NCBI RefSeq assembly: GCF_031656915.1
Contig: NZ_CP134227.1
Location: 1,302,001-1,366,000 of the forward strand
Length of the DNA: 64,000 nt
Direction: 5' to 3'
From: Nocardioides marmorisolisilvae
GTDB taxonomy: Bacteria; Actinomycetota; Actinomycetes; Propionibacteriales; Nocardioidaceae
This document shows, one piece after another, positions 44,167 to 55,321 of this stretch. The position numbers and the translations under genes were made by a program. The notes under the pieces are model-generated. The model made no database searches and was not told the origin of the DNA. It saw only the letters and a list, made by a program, of their open reading frames with translations. Position 1 is the stretch's first letter, and each line of letters starts with the position of its first letter.

Positions 44167-45093
44167 TTACTGACGCGGCACCGTCGCGGTGCCTCCGGGC
44201 AGGAGATGTGATTGGAAGAAGCCGGCGATCTGCCGGGTCAACGGCTCGGCGGCGTCGAACGCCTCGGGATGCCGCCAGAAGCCGTGCAGCATGCCCAGGT
44301 AGCGGGTCGCCACGCAGGAGACCCCGGCCTCGGCGATCCGCGAGGCCAGCAGCTCCCCCTCGTCGCGCAGCGGATCGTGCTCAGCGGTGGCCACGAGCGT
44401 GGGAGGGAGCACCGCCAGGCGGGTGGACTCGATCGGTGAGAAGTCCGGATCGTCATAGTCGTCGGGCGACGATGCGTACTGTTCCCAGTACCAGGCGGCC
44501 TCACCACGGTCGAACAGGCCGACGGCCTCGTCGTACGACGCACCGCGCATCCGTGCGTCGACGAAGGGATAGGTCAGTGCCAGCGCACCGAGCCGGCCCG
44601 GATGGCGCAGCGCAGCCACCAGCGCCAGGTTGCCGCCGGCGCTGTCGCCGTGCACGCCAAGCCTGCTCGTGTCCAGCCCGTGCGCCGCCCCCGTGCGACC
44701 GAGCCAGCCCATCACGACGTCGACGTCGTCCGGGGCCGCCGGGAACGGGTGCTCCGGGGGCCGCCGGTAGTCGACCGACACGGCAGCGAGTCCCGACCGG
44801 TTCACCAGCCGGCGGACGGCGGCGTCGTGGACCTCGATGTCGTTGAAGACGAACCCGCCGCCGTGCAGATGCACGATGACAGGGAGCAGGAGGTGGTCGG
44901 TGCGCGGTCGATAGAGCCGCACCGGCACCCCGTCTGCGTCGGCGTCGAGCACCTCTCCGACGTCCTCGCGCGGCCCGGCGACGGCCGCCGCGCGTCCTGT
45001 GCGCCGCTCGACGTCGATGTCGACCGAGGGATCGCTGACCGGAGGCGCGCCATCCTCCTCGGCGAGCGCTGCCTTGGCCTGGGGATGCAACAT
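44167..45093 (-). CDS. HSL-family alpha/beta hydrolase (esterase)
   Basis: 308 residues. Oxyanion motif HGGG in IVHLHGGGFVF (about 75), nucleophile in VHGDSAGGNLALVAA (Ser near 150), Asp in AEHDPLRDEGEL (about 250), His in LGMLHGFWRHP (about 280). All residues of a hormone-sensitive-lipase-type carboxylesterase are present. No signal peptide, so cytoplasmic. The place corresponds to lipP (Rv2463) in M. tuberculosis, though the family differs. Divergent from the Eis-like gene with a 77-base gap. Confidence 0.9.
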   Translation of the reverse strand: MLHPQAKAALAEEDGAPPVSDPSVDIDVERRTGRAAAVAGPREDVGEVLDADADGVPVRLYRPRTDHLLLPVIVHLHGGGFVFNDIEVHDAAVRRLVNRSGLAAVSVDYRRPPEHPFPAAPDDVDVVMGWLGRTGAAHGLDTSRLGVHGDSAGGNLALVAALRHPGRLGALALTYPFVDARMRGASYDEAVGLFDRGEAAWYWEQYASSPDDYDDPDFSPIESTRLAVLPPTLVATAEHDPLRDEGELLASRIAEAGVSCVATRYLGMLHGFWRHPEAFDAAEPLTRQIAGFFQSHLLPGGTATVPRQ

Positions 45094-45170
45094 GCCGCGA
45101 AGTATCGGGGCCGACCGGCCGGCGTGGCAATCGGGTTGCAGGGGCCCGGGTCGGCGGGTTGGCTGGGGCG

Positions 45171-46451
45171 ATGAGCTCCCCGATCCGGGTCGGCATCGCC
45201 GACGACGCCCAGCGCTACCTCGCCACCGACCGGCTGGTCTGGTTCGAGGAGCACCTCGCCGCACCGGCCGAAGACCTCCTGGCGAGCATGCCGGTCGACC
45301 AGCGGTTCGCGGCACTGACTGAGGCGGCCGACGGGGCCGACGGGGCCGACCCGGCGACCTACCCGGGCATCTATGGCGTCCGACCGATGACCCTGAGCGT
45401 GCCCGGGCGCGGACTGCCCCGGGCCCTCGAGGTCGCCGGCCTGACCTGGGTGGGCGTGCATCCCGACCATCGCCGCCGAGGCGTGCTGACCGCGATGCTG
45501 CGCGACCACTTCGAGCGCTGTCGTGCGCAAGGGTGGAGCGTGTCGGCGCTGCACGCGAGCGAGCCGGCGATCTACGGCCGGCACGGCTACGGGCTGGCGT
45601 CGCACGAGCTCACCGTCACGCTCGGACGCGGTACCGATGTCGCGGCCCCGCACCTCGACGCCACGGCGGCACGGATCGGGACCCGCTGGGGAACCCTCGC
45701 AGACGCTGGCGTGGCCGATCGGCTGCAGGCGAGCGAGCAGCGTGCCGCCGCGGGCGTGCTCGGCGCGATCGTCGGCGACCTGTCGTTCTACGCCATCATC
45801 GCCCGCGAGTTCCCTGAGCTCCAACGCGGGCGGGAGCCGAGGCGGGTGATGTTCGCGGTGCAGGACGGGGTCGACGTCGGGCATGCGATCTTCCACCGCA
45901 CCCAGCGCTGGGAGCACGGGCGTCCCGGCGGCAAGGTGCTGGTACGCCGGCTGGCGGGCACCCCGGCAGCGAGGCTGGCCCTGGTGCGCCGGCTGGTCGA
46001 CCTCGACCTGACCACCAGCGTTCAGGTCGACGGGGTGGGCCTCGATGACGAGCTGCTGCACTGGGTCCGTGGGCCGCGGGGCGCCTCGGAGGTGGAGATC
46101 TTCGACAGCCTCTGGGTGCGCCTGGTCGACGTGCCTCGGGCGCTGGCCGCCCGGAGCTACGCGGCGCCGTGCGACGTCGTCGTCGAGGTCGATGACGAGG
46201 CAGCGCCGTGGAACACGGGCTGCTGGCGGGTCGCGGTCGACGACCGAGGGACCGCGGAGGTCACCCGTTGCGACCGGAGTGCCGAGCTCCGGCTTCCGGT
46301 GCGGGCACTCGGTGCGGCGTACCTCGGCGGCGGCAACCTCGCGACCATGCAGCGCGCCGGGTTGGTCGAGGAGCTGCGCAATGGCGCGGCCGTCGAGCTG
46401 TGGCGGACGATGCGTACCGACTCGGCACCGGCCGCGGCGATCGGCTTCTGA
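45171..46451 (+). CDS. Eis-like GNAT acetyltransferase
   Basis: 426 residues from ATG 45171. Layout as in Eis: N-terminal GNAT domain with LTWVGVHPDHRRRGVLTAML (CoA loop R-R-R-G-V), central GNAT-like half with the catalytic Tyr region IYGRHGYGLASHELTVTLG, and a sterol-carrier-protein-like C-terminal domain. The last residue is Phe (AAAIGF); in M. tuberculosis Eis the C-terminal carboxylate of the final Phe is the general base. Eis enzymes acetylate several amines of one substrate, including aminoglycosides. The natural substrate here is unknown. It ends 3 bases before metG, which runs the opposite way. Confidence 0.9.
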   Translation: MSSPIRVGIADDAQRYLATDRLVWFEEHLAAPAEDLLASMPVDQRFAALTEAADGADGADPATYPGIYGVRPMTLSVPGRGLPRALEVAGLTWVGVHPDHRRRGVLTAMLRDHFERCRAQGWSVSALHASEPAIYGRHGYGLASHELTVTLGRGTDVAAPHLDATAARIGTRWGTLADAGVADRLQASEQRAAAGVLGAIVGDLSFYAIIAREFPELQRGREPRRVMFAVQDGVDVGHAIFHRTQRWEHGRPGGKVLVRRLAGTPAARLALVRRLVDLDLTTSVQVDGVGLDDELLHWVRGPRGASEVEIFDSLWVRLVDVPRALAARSYAAPCDVVVEVDDEAAPWNTGCWRVAVDDRGTAEVTRCDRSAELRLPVRALGAAYLGGGNLATMQRAGLVEELRNGAAVELWRTMRTDSAPAAAIGF

Positions 46452-46454
46452 GGA

Positions 46455-48263
46455 TCAGCCGGACAGCCGCGCGAGCTCCTCGTCGACGACGGCCGGGTCG
46501 AGCTTGGTGAAGACCGGCGCGGGCTTGGTCACCGCGGTCCCGGGCCGGAGCGGGTGGCGCTCCCAGCGGCGGATCCCGGTGTAGTCGCCGGTCAGGACGG
46601 GGTAGCCGGGCCCGCCGTCGAGGTCGTCGACCTCGACCAGCTCCGGCATCGGCTGCACGTCGCCGACGCCGCCGAGAACCTTGTCGACCTCGTTGGCCGA
46701 GAACGGCAGGAACGGGGACAGGATGGTGTTGAGGTCACTGACGCACTGCGCGGTCACGTGCAGGACGGTCCCCAGCCGCTCACGCTGGTCGTCACCCTTG
46801 AGCTTCCACGGTTCGTGGTCCGAGACGTACTTGTTCACCTCGGCGACGGCCCGCATCGCCTCCCCGATCGCCTGCTTCTGCCGGTGCCGGGCGATCAGGT
46901 CCCCCACGGTCGTGAACGCCGCCTCAACCTGGTCGAGCACGGCGCGGTCGGCGTCGGTGAGCTCGCCCACGGGCGGGATCTCGCCGAAGCTCTTCGCGAT
47001 CATGTTCCCGGTGCGGTTGACCAGGTTGCCCCAACCGGCGACCAGCTCGTCGTTGGTGCGGCGGACGAACTCTGCCCAGGTGAAGTCCGCATCCTGGTTC
47101 TCGGGCCCGGCCGCGGCGACGAAGTAGCGGAAGGCATCGGGCTGGTAGCGGCTCAGCAGGTCGCGAACGTAGATCACCACCCGCTTGGAGGAGGAGAACT
47201 TCTTCCCCTCCATGGTGAGGAACTCGCTGCTGACCACCTCGGTCGGCAGGTTGAGCTCGCCGTACTTGCCGGGCTCGCCACCGCGGTCGCCGCGCCCCGA
47301 GTAGGCGAGCAGCTCGGCGGGCCAGATCTGGCTGTGGAAGGTGATGTTGTCCTTGCCCATGAAGTAGTAGGACAGCGCGTCGGGCCGGTTCCACCACTCC
47401 CGCCAGCGGTCGTCACTGGTTCCCTCGGTCCGGGCGAGGCGTCGGGCCCACTCGATGCTCGCGGACAGGTAGCCGATCACCGCGTCGAACCAGACGTAGA
47501 ACCGCTTCGCGGGGTTGTCCACCCAGCCTTCCAGCGGTACCCGGACTCCCCAGTCGATGTCGCGGGTCATCGCGCGGGGCCGGATGTCATCGAGGATGTT
47601 CTGGCTGAACCGGATCACGTTCGGCCGCCAGAGCCCGGTGGCCTCACGCTCGTCGAGCCAGCGCTTCAGCTCCCCGGCCAATGCCGGCAGGTCGAGGAAG
47701 AAGTGCTGGGTCTCGACGAACTCGGGCACCTCACCGTTGATCCGGGAGTGCGGGTTGCCCAAGTCCTTCGGGTCGAGCTGGTTGCCGCAGTTGTCGCACT
47801 GGTCGCCACGGGCGCCGTCGTACCCGCAGATCGGGCAGATCCCCTCGATGTAGCGGTCGGGCAGAGTGCGGCCGGTCGACGGGCTGATCGCGCCGAACGT
47901 GGTCTGCTCGATGAAGTAGCCGTTGCGGTGGACGCCCCAGAACATCTCCTGCACGACCAACGCGTGGTTGCGGGTCGTGGTGCGGGTGTAGAGGTCGTAG
48001 GAGACCCCGAGCGCGGCCAGGTCCTCCGCGATGAGCCGGTGGTTCTGGTCGGCCAGCTCCTGCGGGCTGAGGCCCGCCTCGTCGGCGGCGATCAGGATCG
48101 GGGTGCCGTGCTCGTCGGTGCCGCTGACCATGAGCACGTCGTGGCCGGACATCCGCATGTAGCGGCTGAAGACGTCGGAGGGCACACCGAAACCGGCCAC
48201 ATGGCCGATGTGGCGCGGCCCGTTGGCGTAGGGCCACGCGACTGCGGAGAGGATGTTGGTCAC
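46455..48263 (-). CDS. metG: methionyl-tRNA synthetase
   Basis: 602 residues. Class I synthetase: [19 protein letters not shown] (HIGH motif at about 10-28); zinc knuckle [18 protein letters not shown] (four Cys, about 142-159), which marks the MetG1 type; the KMSKS-like motif reads KKFSSSKR; the anticodon-binding helical domain follows. No C-terminal Trbp111-like domain is present. The gene converges with the Eis-like gene at a distance of 3 bases. Confidence 0.96.
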   Translation of the reverse strand: MTNILSAVAWPYANGPRHIGHVAGFGVPSDVFSRYMRMSGHDVLMVSGTDEHGTPILIAADEAGLSPQELADQNHRLIAEDLAALGVSYDLYTRTTTRNHALVVQEMFWGVHRNGYFIEQTTFGAISPSTGRTLPDRYIEGICPICGYDGARGDQCDNCGNQLDPKDLGNPHSRINGEVPEFVETQHFFLDLPALAGELKRWLDEREATGLWRPNVIRFSQNILDDIRPRAMTRDIDWGVRVPLEGWVDNPAKRFYVWFDAVIGYLSASIEWARRLARTEGTSDDRWREWWNRPDALSYYFMGKDNITFHSQIWPAELLAYSGRGDRGGEPGKYGELNLPTEVVSSEFLTMEGKKFSSSKRVVIYVRDLLSRYQPDAFRYFVAAAGPENQDADFTWAEFVRRTNDELVAGWGNLVNRTGNMIAKSFGEIPPVGELTDADRAVLDQVEAAFTTVGDLIARHRQKQAIGEAMRAVAEVNKYVSDHEPWKLKGDDQRERLGTVLHVTAQCVSDLNTILSPFLPFSANEVDKVLGGVGDVQPMPELVEVDDLDGGPGYPVLTGDYTGIRRWERHPLRPGTAVTKPAPVFTKLDPAVVDEELARLSG

Positions 48264-48303
48264 GGCACGATCCTATTGATCGGGCGCGACCCGGTTTCGC
48301 CGG

Positions 48304-48834
48304 TCAGACGACGCGCCCGGCGAAGGCCGCCAGCAGCTCGTAGCGTCCCGCCCCGGGCGGGGCCTGCTGCTCGGGCGCGAACGCCGGCCCGCGTCGCTCC
48401 GCACTGAGGTTGGCACGCATGAACGCCAGCCCCCGCTCGGCCACCTCGGGATCCAGCCGCGCGGTGTCGAGATCGAGTGCTCGAGCGAGGTCCCAGCTGT
48501 GCACCGCGAACTCCGCGGTCTGCCAGTCCGGGTCGATCGCGGCGTCGGTGGCCTGGTGCCACGCGTGGACCAGGTCGTCGGCGCGCTCCCTGAAGACCTC
48601 GGCCCAGTCCTCGCGGACCTCCGGCGTCGCCGCGGACCAGTCCGGCTGCCCCCCGCGCATCATCTCCAAGAACCCCACCTCGTCGGTGAGGAGGTGATCC
48701 ACGAGCGCGGACACCTTCCAGCCGTGGCAGGGTGTCGGCAGGTCCCGATGCTCGGGGTGCACGCGCTGCACCAGATCGCCTGCTTGGTCCAGGGCCCGGG
48801 ACAGCACCCGGACCGCGTCAGCCACCGCATTCAT
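48304..48834 (-). CDS. TIGR03086-type DinB-like metal-binding protein
   Basis: 176 residues. Four-helix DinB/maleylpyruvate-isomerase fold: ALDQAGDLVQRVHPEHRDLPTP with DLPTPCHGW, the T-P-C-x-x-W signature and a conserved His, then WKVSALVDHLL, and EFAVHSWDLARALDL with the second metal His (VHSWDLA). Mycothiol-dependent isomerases belong to this superfamily. Function unknown. It lies between metG and the DsbA-type gene on the same strand. Confidence 0.8.
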   Translation of the reverse strand: MNAVADAVRVLSRALDQAGDLVQRVHPEHRDLPTPCHGWKVSALVDHLLTDEVGFLEMMRGGQPDWSAATPEVREDWAEVFRERADDLVHAWHQATDAAIDPDWQTAEFAVHSWDLARALDLDTARLDPEVAERGLAFMRANLSAERRGPAFAPEQQAPPGAGRYELLAAFAGRVV

Positions 48835-48926
48835 CCGACCACCCTAGGTCGCCGTGGGCGGCCCCGTGAACCCGCGCCCTGAGCCCGCGCTGGGCCCGAC
48901 ACGCCTGGCGTCCAAGCCGAGGCGGG

Positions 48927-49538
48927 TCAGCTGAAGTCGAGCTCGCCGGTGCGGCTGCGCTTGATCTCGTAGAAGTAGGGGAACGACGAGAGCGCCACCG
49001 AGGCGTCCCAGAGCCGACCGGCGTCCTCGCCACGGGGGATCTTCGAGATCACCGGGCCGAAGAACGCGGACCCGTTGATGTGGATGGTCGGCGTACCGAC
49101 CTCGTCACCGACCGCATCCATGCCCTCGTGGTGCGAGGCCGCCACGGCCGCGTCGTAGGAGGGGTCGTCCATCGCGTTCGACAGCCCGACCGGGAGACCG
49201 ACCTCCTTCAGCGCGTCCTCGACGACCTCTCGGGTGAGGTCGAGTCCCTCGTTGTGTCGGCGGGTGCCCAGTGCGGTGTAGAGCGCGCCCAGCACCTCCG
49301 CGCCGTGCTGCTGCTCGGCGGCGATGCAGACCCGCACGGGCTGCCACGCCGTGGAGAGGAACTCGCGGTAGTCGTCGGAGATCTCACGGCCCTGGTTGAG
49401 GTAGGCGAGGCTCATCACGTGCCAGCGCACCTCGATGTCGCGCACCTTCTCCACCTCGAGCATCCATCGCGAGGTGATCCACGCGAACGGGCACATCGGG
49501 TCGAACCAGAAGTCGGCGACGTCCTTGGTTGCGGTCAT
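48927..49538 (-). CDS. DsbA-like protein, mycothiol-dependent nitroreductase family (Rv2466c type), CPFA variant
   Basis: 203 residues. It matches Rv2466c nearly end to end: VADFWFDPMCPFAWITSRWM, LEVEKVRDIEVRWHVMSLAY, RVCIAAEQQHG, HEGMDAVGDEVGTPTIHING with the cis-Pro loop (GTPTI), and FFGPVISKIPRGEDAGRLWD. Rv2466c uses mycothiol and activates nitro prodrugs. Its active site is CPWC; here it is CPFA (C16 to A19), so the second, resolving Cys is missing and only a monothiol mechanism is open. Found beside nei2-rpiB and pepN as in mycobacteria. Confidence 0.9.
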   Translation of the reverse strand: MTATKDVADFWFDPMCPFAWITSRWMLEVEKVRDIEVRWHVMSLAYLNQGREISDDYREFLSTAWQPVRVCIAAEQQHGAEVLGALYTALGTRRHNEGLDLTREVVEDALKEVGLPVGLSNAMDDPSYDAAVAASHHEGMDAVGDEVGTPTIHINGSAFFGPVISKIPRGEDAGRLWDASVALSSFPYFYEIKRSRTGELDFS

Positions 49539-49566
49539 ACAACAGCCAACGGCTTCCGTCGCGCCG

Positions 49567-50490
49567 TCATTCCCCGACCGGGGTGCCCTGCTGGAAGAGC
49601 TGGCGCCACTGCGTTGGGTCGCGGAGCCACAGCGAGCTGCGCAGTCGGGTGCCGGTCTCACTGTGTGCCCGCCAGAGCAGTAGCAGGGCGTCCGGCCCGG
49701 CCGGGGTCAGCGAGACGACCTCGAGCTCGGTCGGGGGCAGCGGCTCCAGCCCGGAGAGAGCCTCCTCCCTGGTCCGGATCCGACCCGAGGCGCCGATCTC
49801 CTGCCAGCGTGGGTGGAGCAGGGCGGCCAACGCGGCCGGGTCGTCGCGGACCTCGGCGGTGAGCAACGAACGCTCGAGGGCGATCACCTGGTCGCCGTCG
49901 GTCATCGGCGCCACCGTCGAGGCCTGCTGCTCGGCCTCGTCGAGGGTCGAGAACAGGTCCGGCTCGGGACCAGGGGCGGGCTCGCGGCCCGGCTCCGCGA
50001 GAGAGTCGTGCCGATCGACCACGGGGGCGCCGGGGAAGCCGGGGCCCGGCTCCGGCGGCAGGCCGTCACGGAACCTGACCGCGGCCGCGTTGGCGAGCCG
50101 GTCGGCGGCCTCGTTCAGCGCGTGCCCGGCGTGCCCCTTCACCCAGACGAACTCGACCCTGCGACCCGCCATCGCCTCGTCGAGCGCCTTGATGATCTCG
50201 ACATTGAGGACCGGTTTGTTGTCCCTCTTGCGCCACCCACGTTGCTTCCACCCCGCCATCCACTTCGTGACCACGTTGATGGCGTAGGTGCTGTCGCAGT
50301 AGACGAGCAGGTCGTCGTCGGCGTGCGCGGTCTGGCGCAGCAGGTCCAGTACGGCGGTCAGCTCGCCCATGTTGTTCGTCCCGTGGGCCCAGCCCCCCGA
50401 CGCCCAGCAGTCGTCGTCGACGTACCAGGCCCATCCCGCAGGCCCGGGGTTGCCGAGCGCGGACCCGTCGGCGGCAGCAATGATCGTCAC
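49567..50490 (-). CDS. RNase H-type protein fused to a SnoaL/DUF4440-like domain
   Basis: 307 residues. The first 145 are RNase HI: AADGSALGNPGPAGWAWYV (first catalytic Asp), GTNNMGELTAVLDLL (Glu), LLVYCDSTYAINVVTKWMAG (Asp), WVKGHAGHALNEAADRLAN (Asp). So all four carboxylates are kept. After a Pro-rich linker (about 150-185) comes a second domain, about 190-307, starting VIALERSLLTAEVRDDPAAL and LLHPRWQEIGASGRIRTREE, the NTF2-like DUF4440 pattern. The role of the second domain is unknown; it might bind a small ligand. GTG start, divergent from pepN with a 60-base gap. Confidence 0.85.
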   Translation of the reverse strand: MTIIAAADGSALGNPGPAGWAWYVDDDCWASGGWAHGTNNMGELTAVLDLLRQTAHADDDLLVYCDSTYAINVVTKWMAGWKQRGWRKRDNKPVLNVEIIKALDEAMAGRRVEFVWVKGHAGHALNEAADRLANAAAVRFRDGLPPEPGPGFPGAPVVDRHDSLAEPGREPAPGPEPDLFSTLDEAEQQASTVAPMTDGDQVIALERSLLTAEVRDDPAALAALLHPRWQEIGASGRIRTREEALSGLEPLPPTELEVVSLTPAGPDALLLLWRAHSETGTRLRSSLWLRDPTQWRQLFQQGTPVGE

Positions 50491-50550
50491 GGAGCCGATC
50501 CTTCCAGCCAGCCTCCACCCGGTTCGATCGGGTGTGACCCGGGTGACATG

Positions 50551-53124
<2,574 letters not shown>

Positions 53125-53145
53125 GCCGCCCAGCCGGCTCCGTCG

Positions 53146-53538
53146 TCAGTCGGTGTGCAGCGTCTCGGGCGCCCGGGCGGCGTCGGAGAGCTGGGCAAGG
53201 CCCCGTTCGATGGCGCCGACCAGGTCGCCGACCGAGAGCGCCGACTGCATCGCCACCACGGCGAGCTTCACGTGGTCGTCATCGAGGTCGCGTCGTACGA
53301 CGGAGCCGGTGACGACCTCCAGCACTCGGCGCTGTGGGTCGATCATGATCAGCACGCTGCGCTGGGGGGTACCGAGGCTGGTGTGCAGGCGCTCGGCGTA
53401 CGCGCGCGGCTCACCCTCGCAGCTCCCGACATACACCGAGAACTCGAAGCGCGACGCGGTCTCGGCCGCGCGGATCGCCCGGTCGATGTCGTAACGCTGG
53501 CTGGCCGAGAAACCCTCAGAACGTGGCACCGGCGCCAC
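53146..53538 (-). CDS. DUF5130/TPM-domain-like protein
   Basis: 130 residues, no signal peptide. Starts PRSEGFSASQRYDIDRAIRA, then FEFSVYVGSCEG, PQRSVLIMIDPQRRVLEVVTG and ALSVGDLVGAIERGLAQLSD, the secondary-structure order of a TPM-like domain. Actinobacterial DUF5130 proteins look like this; their job is unknown. It starts inside the end of the next gene (23-base overlap with 53516-53866), so the two are coupled. Strand opposite to pepN, 21 bases away. Confidence 0.72.
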   Translation of the reverse strand: MAPVPRSEGFSASQRYDIDRAIRAAETASRFEFSVYVGSCEGEPRAYAERLHTSLGTPQRSVLIMIDPQRRVLEVVTGSVVRRDLDDDHVKLAVVAMQSALSVGDLVGAIERGLAQLSDAARAPETLHTD

Positions 53539-53866
53539 CCTGTCCCTGATCTTCCTTCGCCGGGAGGGCGGCGTCCGTTCCCTTGCGGGGGCCGCCGAAC
53601 CACTCCGGCATGCCGTGCCAGGCCTCGCCGGGCCGGTAGGAGTCGCCCTTCACCAGGGACGGCAGCATCACCAGCAGGGTGATGACCAGCGCGAGCCCGG
53701 CCGGGATCAGCAGCAGCACCACCAGGAAGTCCAGACCGGAGACGTGCGGCTCGCTGCCCCACGCCGCCGGGGGCTCGGCAAAGGCTGGTGCTGCCACGAA
53801 GGGGAGGGCGACGGTCACGGCCAGTGCCGCGGAGCGTGCGAAAGTGCGCGACGGGTGAGTGATCAC
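53516..53866 (-). CDS. exported or membrane-anchored protein with one transmembrane helix
   Basis: 116 residues from GTG 53866. Signal peptide at about 1-31 (ITHPSRTFARSAALAV, ending APAFAEPP), then one transmembrane helix (FLVVLLLIPAGLALVITLLV, about 47-66) and a soluble tail with SYRPGEAWHGMPEWFGGP and an acidic/Gly-rich end. Topology suggests the tail is cytoplasmic if the signal is cleaved. I do not recognise the family. It is coupled to the TPM-like gene behind it and divergent from mscS. Confidence 0.65.
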   Translation of the reverse strand: MITHPSRTFARSAALAVTVALPFVAAPAFAEPPAAWGSEPHVSGLDFLVVLLLIPAGLALVITLLVMLPSLVKGDSYRPGEAWHGMPEWFGGPRKGTDAALPAKEDQGQGGAGATF

Positions 53867-53926
53867 ACAAGCAGGATAGCCACTCCCGGCTTGGTCGCAG
53901 TCATGCGTTCTCGTAGCCTCCGTCAC

Positions 53927-54922
53927 ATGCATGTCGTCCAGTCCCTGCTCGACATCCCGCGCACCTGCCAGAACCCCGACAGCGTCACGTGCGCGGCCGT
54001 CTACCGATGGACCCACGATGCGACCCTGGCGCACGCGGCCAGCTGGGTCCTGGGACGGCCGGCCTCGATCGTGCTCATCATCCTGGTCGCCTTCGCGATC
54101 CGCTGGGTGGTGCACCGGATCATCGACCGGACCGTCGACCGTGCCGAGAAGGGGATGCTGCCCGGGCGGCTCTCGGGTGCGCAGGGGGGCGGAAGGCGCG
54201 GCAGCCAGCGGCGAGCCCAGCGGGCGAAGAGCCTCGGCTCGCTGCTGCACAGCATCTCGACAGGTCTCATCTACGGCATCGCGACCGTGATGATCCTCGC
54301 CCAGTTGGGCGTGAACATCGCTCCGATCATCGCCAGTGCCGGAGTGGTCGGCATCGCCATCGGCTTCGGTGCGCAGACGCTGGTCAAGGACTTCCTGTCC
54401 GGGATCGCGATGATGGTCGAGGACCAGTACGGCGTCGGCGACGTGGTCAACCTGGGCACGGTGTCGGGCACCGTGGAGGCGATCGGCCTCCGGGTGACCC
54501 GGCTGCGGGATGTGGCGGGGACGGTGTGGTACGTCCGCAACGGCGAGATCCTCAGCGTCGGCAACATGAGCCAGAACTGGGCACGCGCAGTGCTGGACGT
54601 GCGGGTCGGATACGACGAGGACGTCGCCTCCGCCGAGCGGGTGCTCGGCGAGGTCGCGCACACGATGTGGGACGACGACGAGTACCGCGGCGTGGTCATC
54701 GAGGAGCCCGAGGTATGGGGGGTGGAGGACATGACCAGCGAAGGAGTCGTGATCCGCGTCGTCCTCAAGACCGCACCGATGCAGCAGTGGGCGGTCGCAC
54801 GCGAGATGCGGAAGCGGATCCTGAACCGGTTCCGTCATGAGGACATGTCCCTGCCGATGTCGATGCTGATCCGCAACGACGCCCCCGGTGAGGACCTGAC
54901 AGAGGAGACCGAGCAGGCGTGA
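53927..54922 (+). CDS. small-conductance mechanosensitive channel MscS family
   Basis: 331 residues from ATG 53927 (53903 also in frame). Hydrophobic helices at about 44-66, 103-125 and 130-150. The pore helix reads IIASAGVVGIAIGFGAQTLV, followed by KDFLSGIAMMVEDQYGVGDVV, the MscS signature, then the beta domain (GTVSGTVEAIGLRVTRLRD) and the cytosolic C-terminus. Opens under membrane tension to release osmolytes. The stop overlaps the globin start (GTGA), so both are made together. Confidence 0.93.
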   Translation: MHVVQSLLDIPRTCQNPDSVTCAAVYRWTHDATLAHAASWVLGRPASIVLIILVAFAIRWVVHRIIDRTVDRAEKGMLPGRLSGAQGGGRRGSQRRAQRAKSLGSLLHSISTGLIYGIATVMILAQLGVNIAPIIASAGVVGIAIGFGAQTLVKDFLSGIAMMVEDQYGVGDVVNLGTVSGTVEAIGLRVTRLRDVAGTVWYVRNGEILSVGNMSQNWARAVLDVRVGYDEDVASAERVLGEVAHTMWDDDEYRGVVIEEPEVWGVEDMTSEGVVIRVVLKTAPMQQWAVAREMRKRILNRFRHEDMSLPMSMLIRNDAPGEDLTEETEQA

Positions 54923-55314
54923 CGACCTTCTACGACGAGATCGGCGGGTACGAGACGATCCGCCGCATCGTGGCCCGGTTCTACGAAGGGGTCGCGACCG
55001 ACGACCTGCTCCGCGAGATGTATCCCGAGGAGGACCTGGGGCCGGCCGAGGAGCGCTTCCGGATGTTTCTGGTCCAGTACTGGGGCGGCCCGACGACCTA
55101 CTCGGAGCAGCGCGGCCATCCCCGGCTGCGGATGCGCCATGCACCGTACGCCGTCACACCGACGGCCAAGCAGCACTGGCTCCGGCACTTCCGCGCTGCG
55201 CTGGACGACGTGGGGCTCAGTCCCGAGCAGGACGCCCAGTTCTGGGACTACATCCTGCATGCCGCTCAGTTCATGGTGAACAGCCCGGACGAGGGCGGCG
55301 TCGTACTTCCCTGA
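54919..55314 (+). CDS. glbO: truncated hemoglobin group II (trHbO)
   Basis: 131 residues from GTG. Heme protein for O2 or NO chemistry. B10 Tyr in RFYEGVATD, YPEEDLGPAEERFRMFL, CD1-type Tyr in LVQYWGGPTTYSEQRGHPRL, proximal His in RMRHAPYAV, and G8 Trp in KQHWLRHF. All match GlbO of mycobacteria. It overlaps mscS by 4 nt, a pairing that is not obvious from function, and ends 7 bases before the thioesterase gene of the opposite strand. Confidence 0.95.
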   Translation: MTTFYDEIGGYETIRRIVARFYEGVATDDLLREMYPEEDLGPAEERFRMFLVQYWGGPTTYSEQRGHPRLRMRHAPYAVTPTAKQHWLRHFRAALDDVGLSPEQDAQFWDYILHAAQFMVNSPDEGGVVLP

Positions 55315-55321
55315 GGGTCCG

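Noticed and set aside
49813-50550. Extension of pepN upstream into the RNase H gene
   Set aside because: The extra 245 residues are the antisense of RNase H and low in complexity; the PepN family begins near NLTRDEA.
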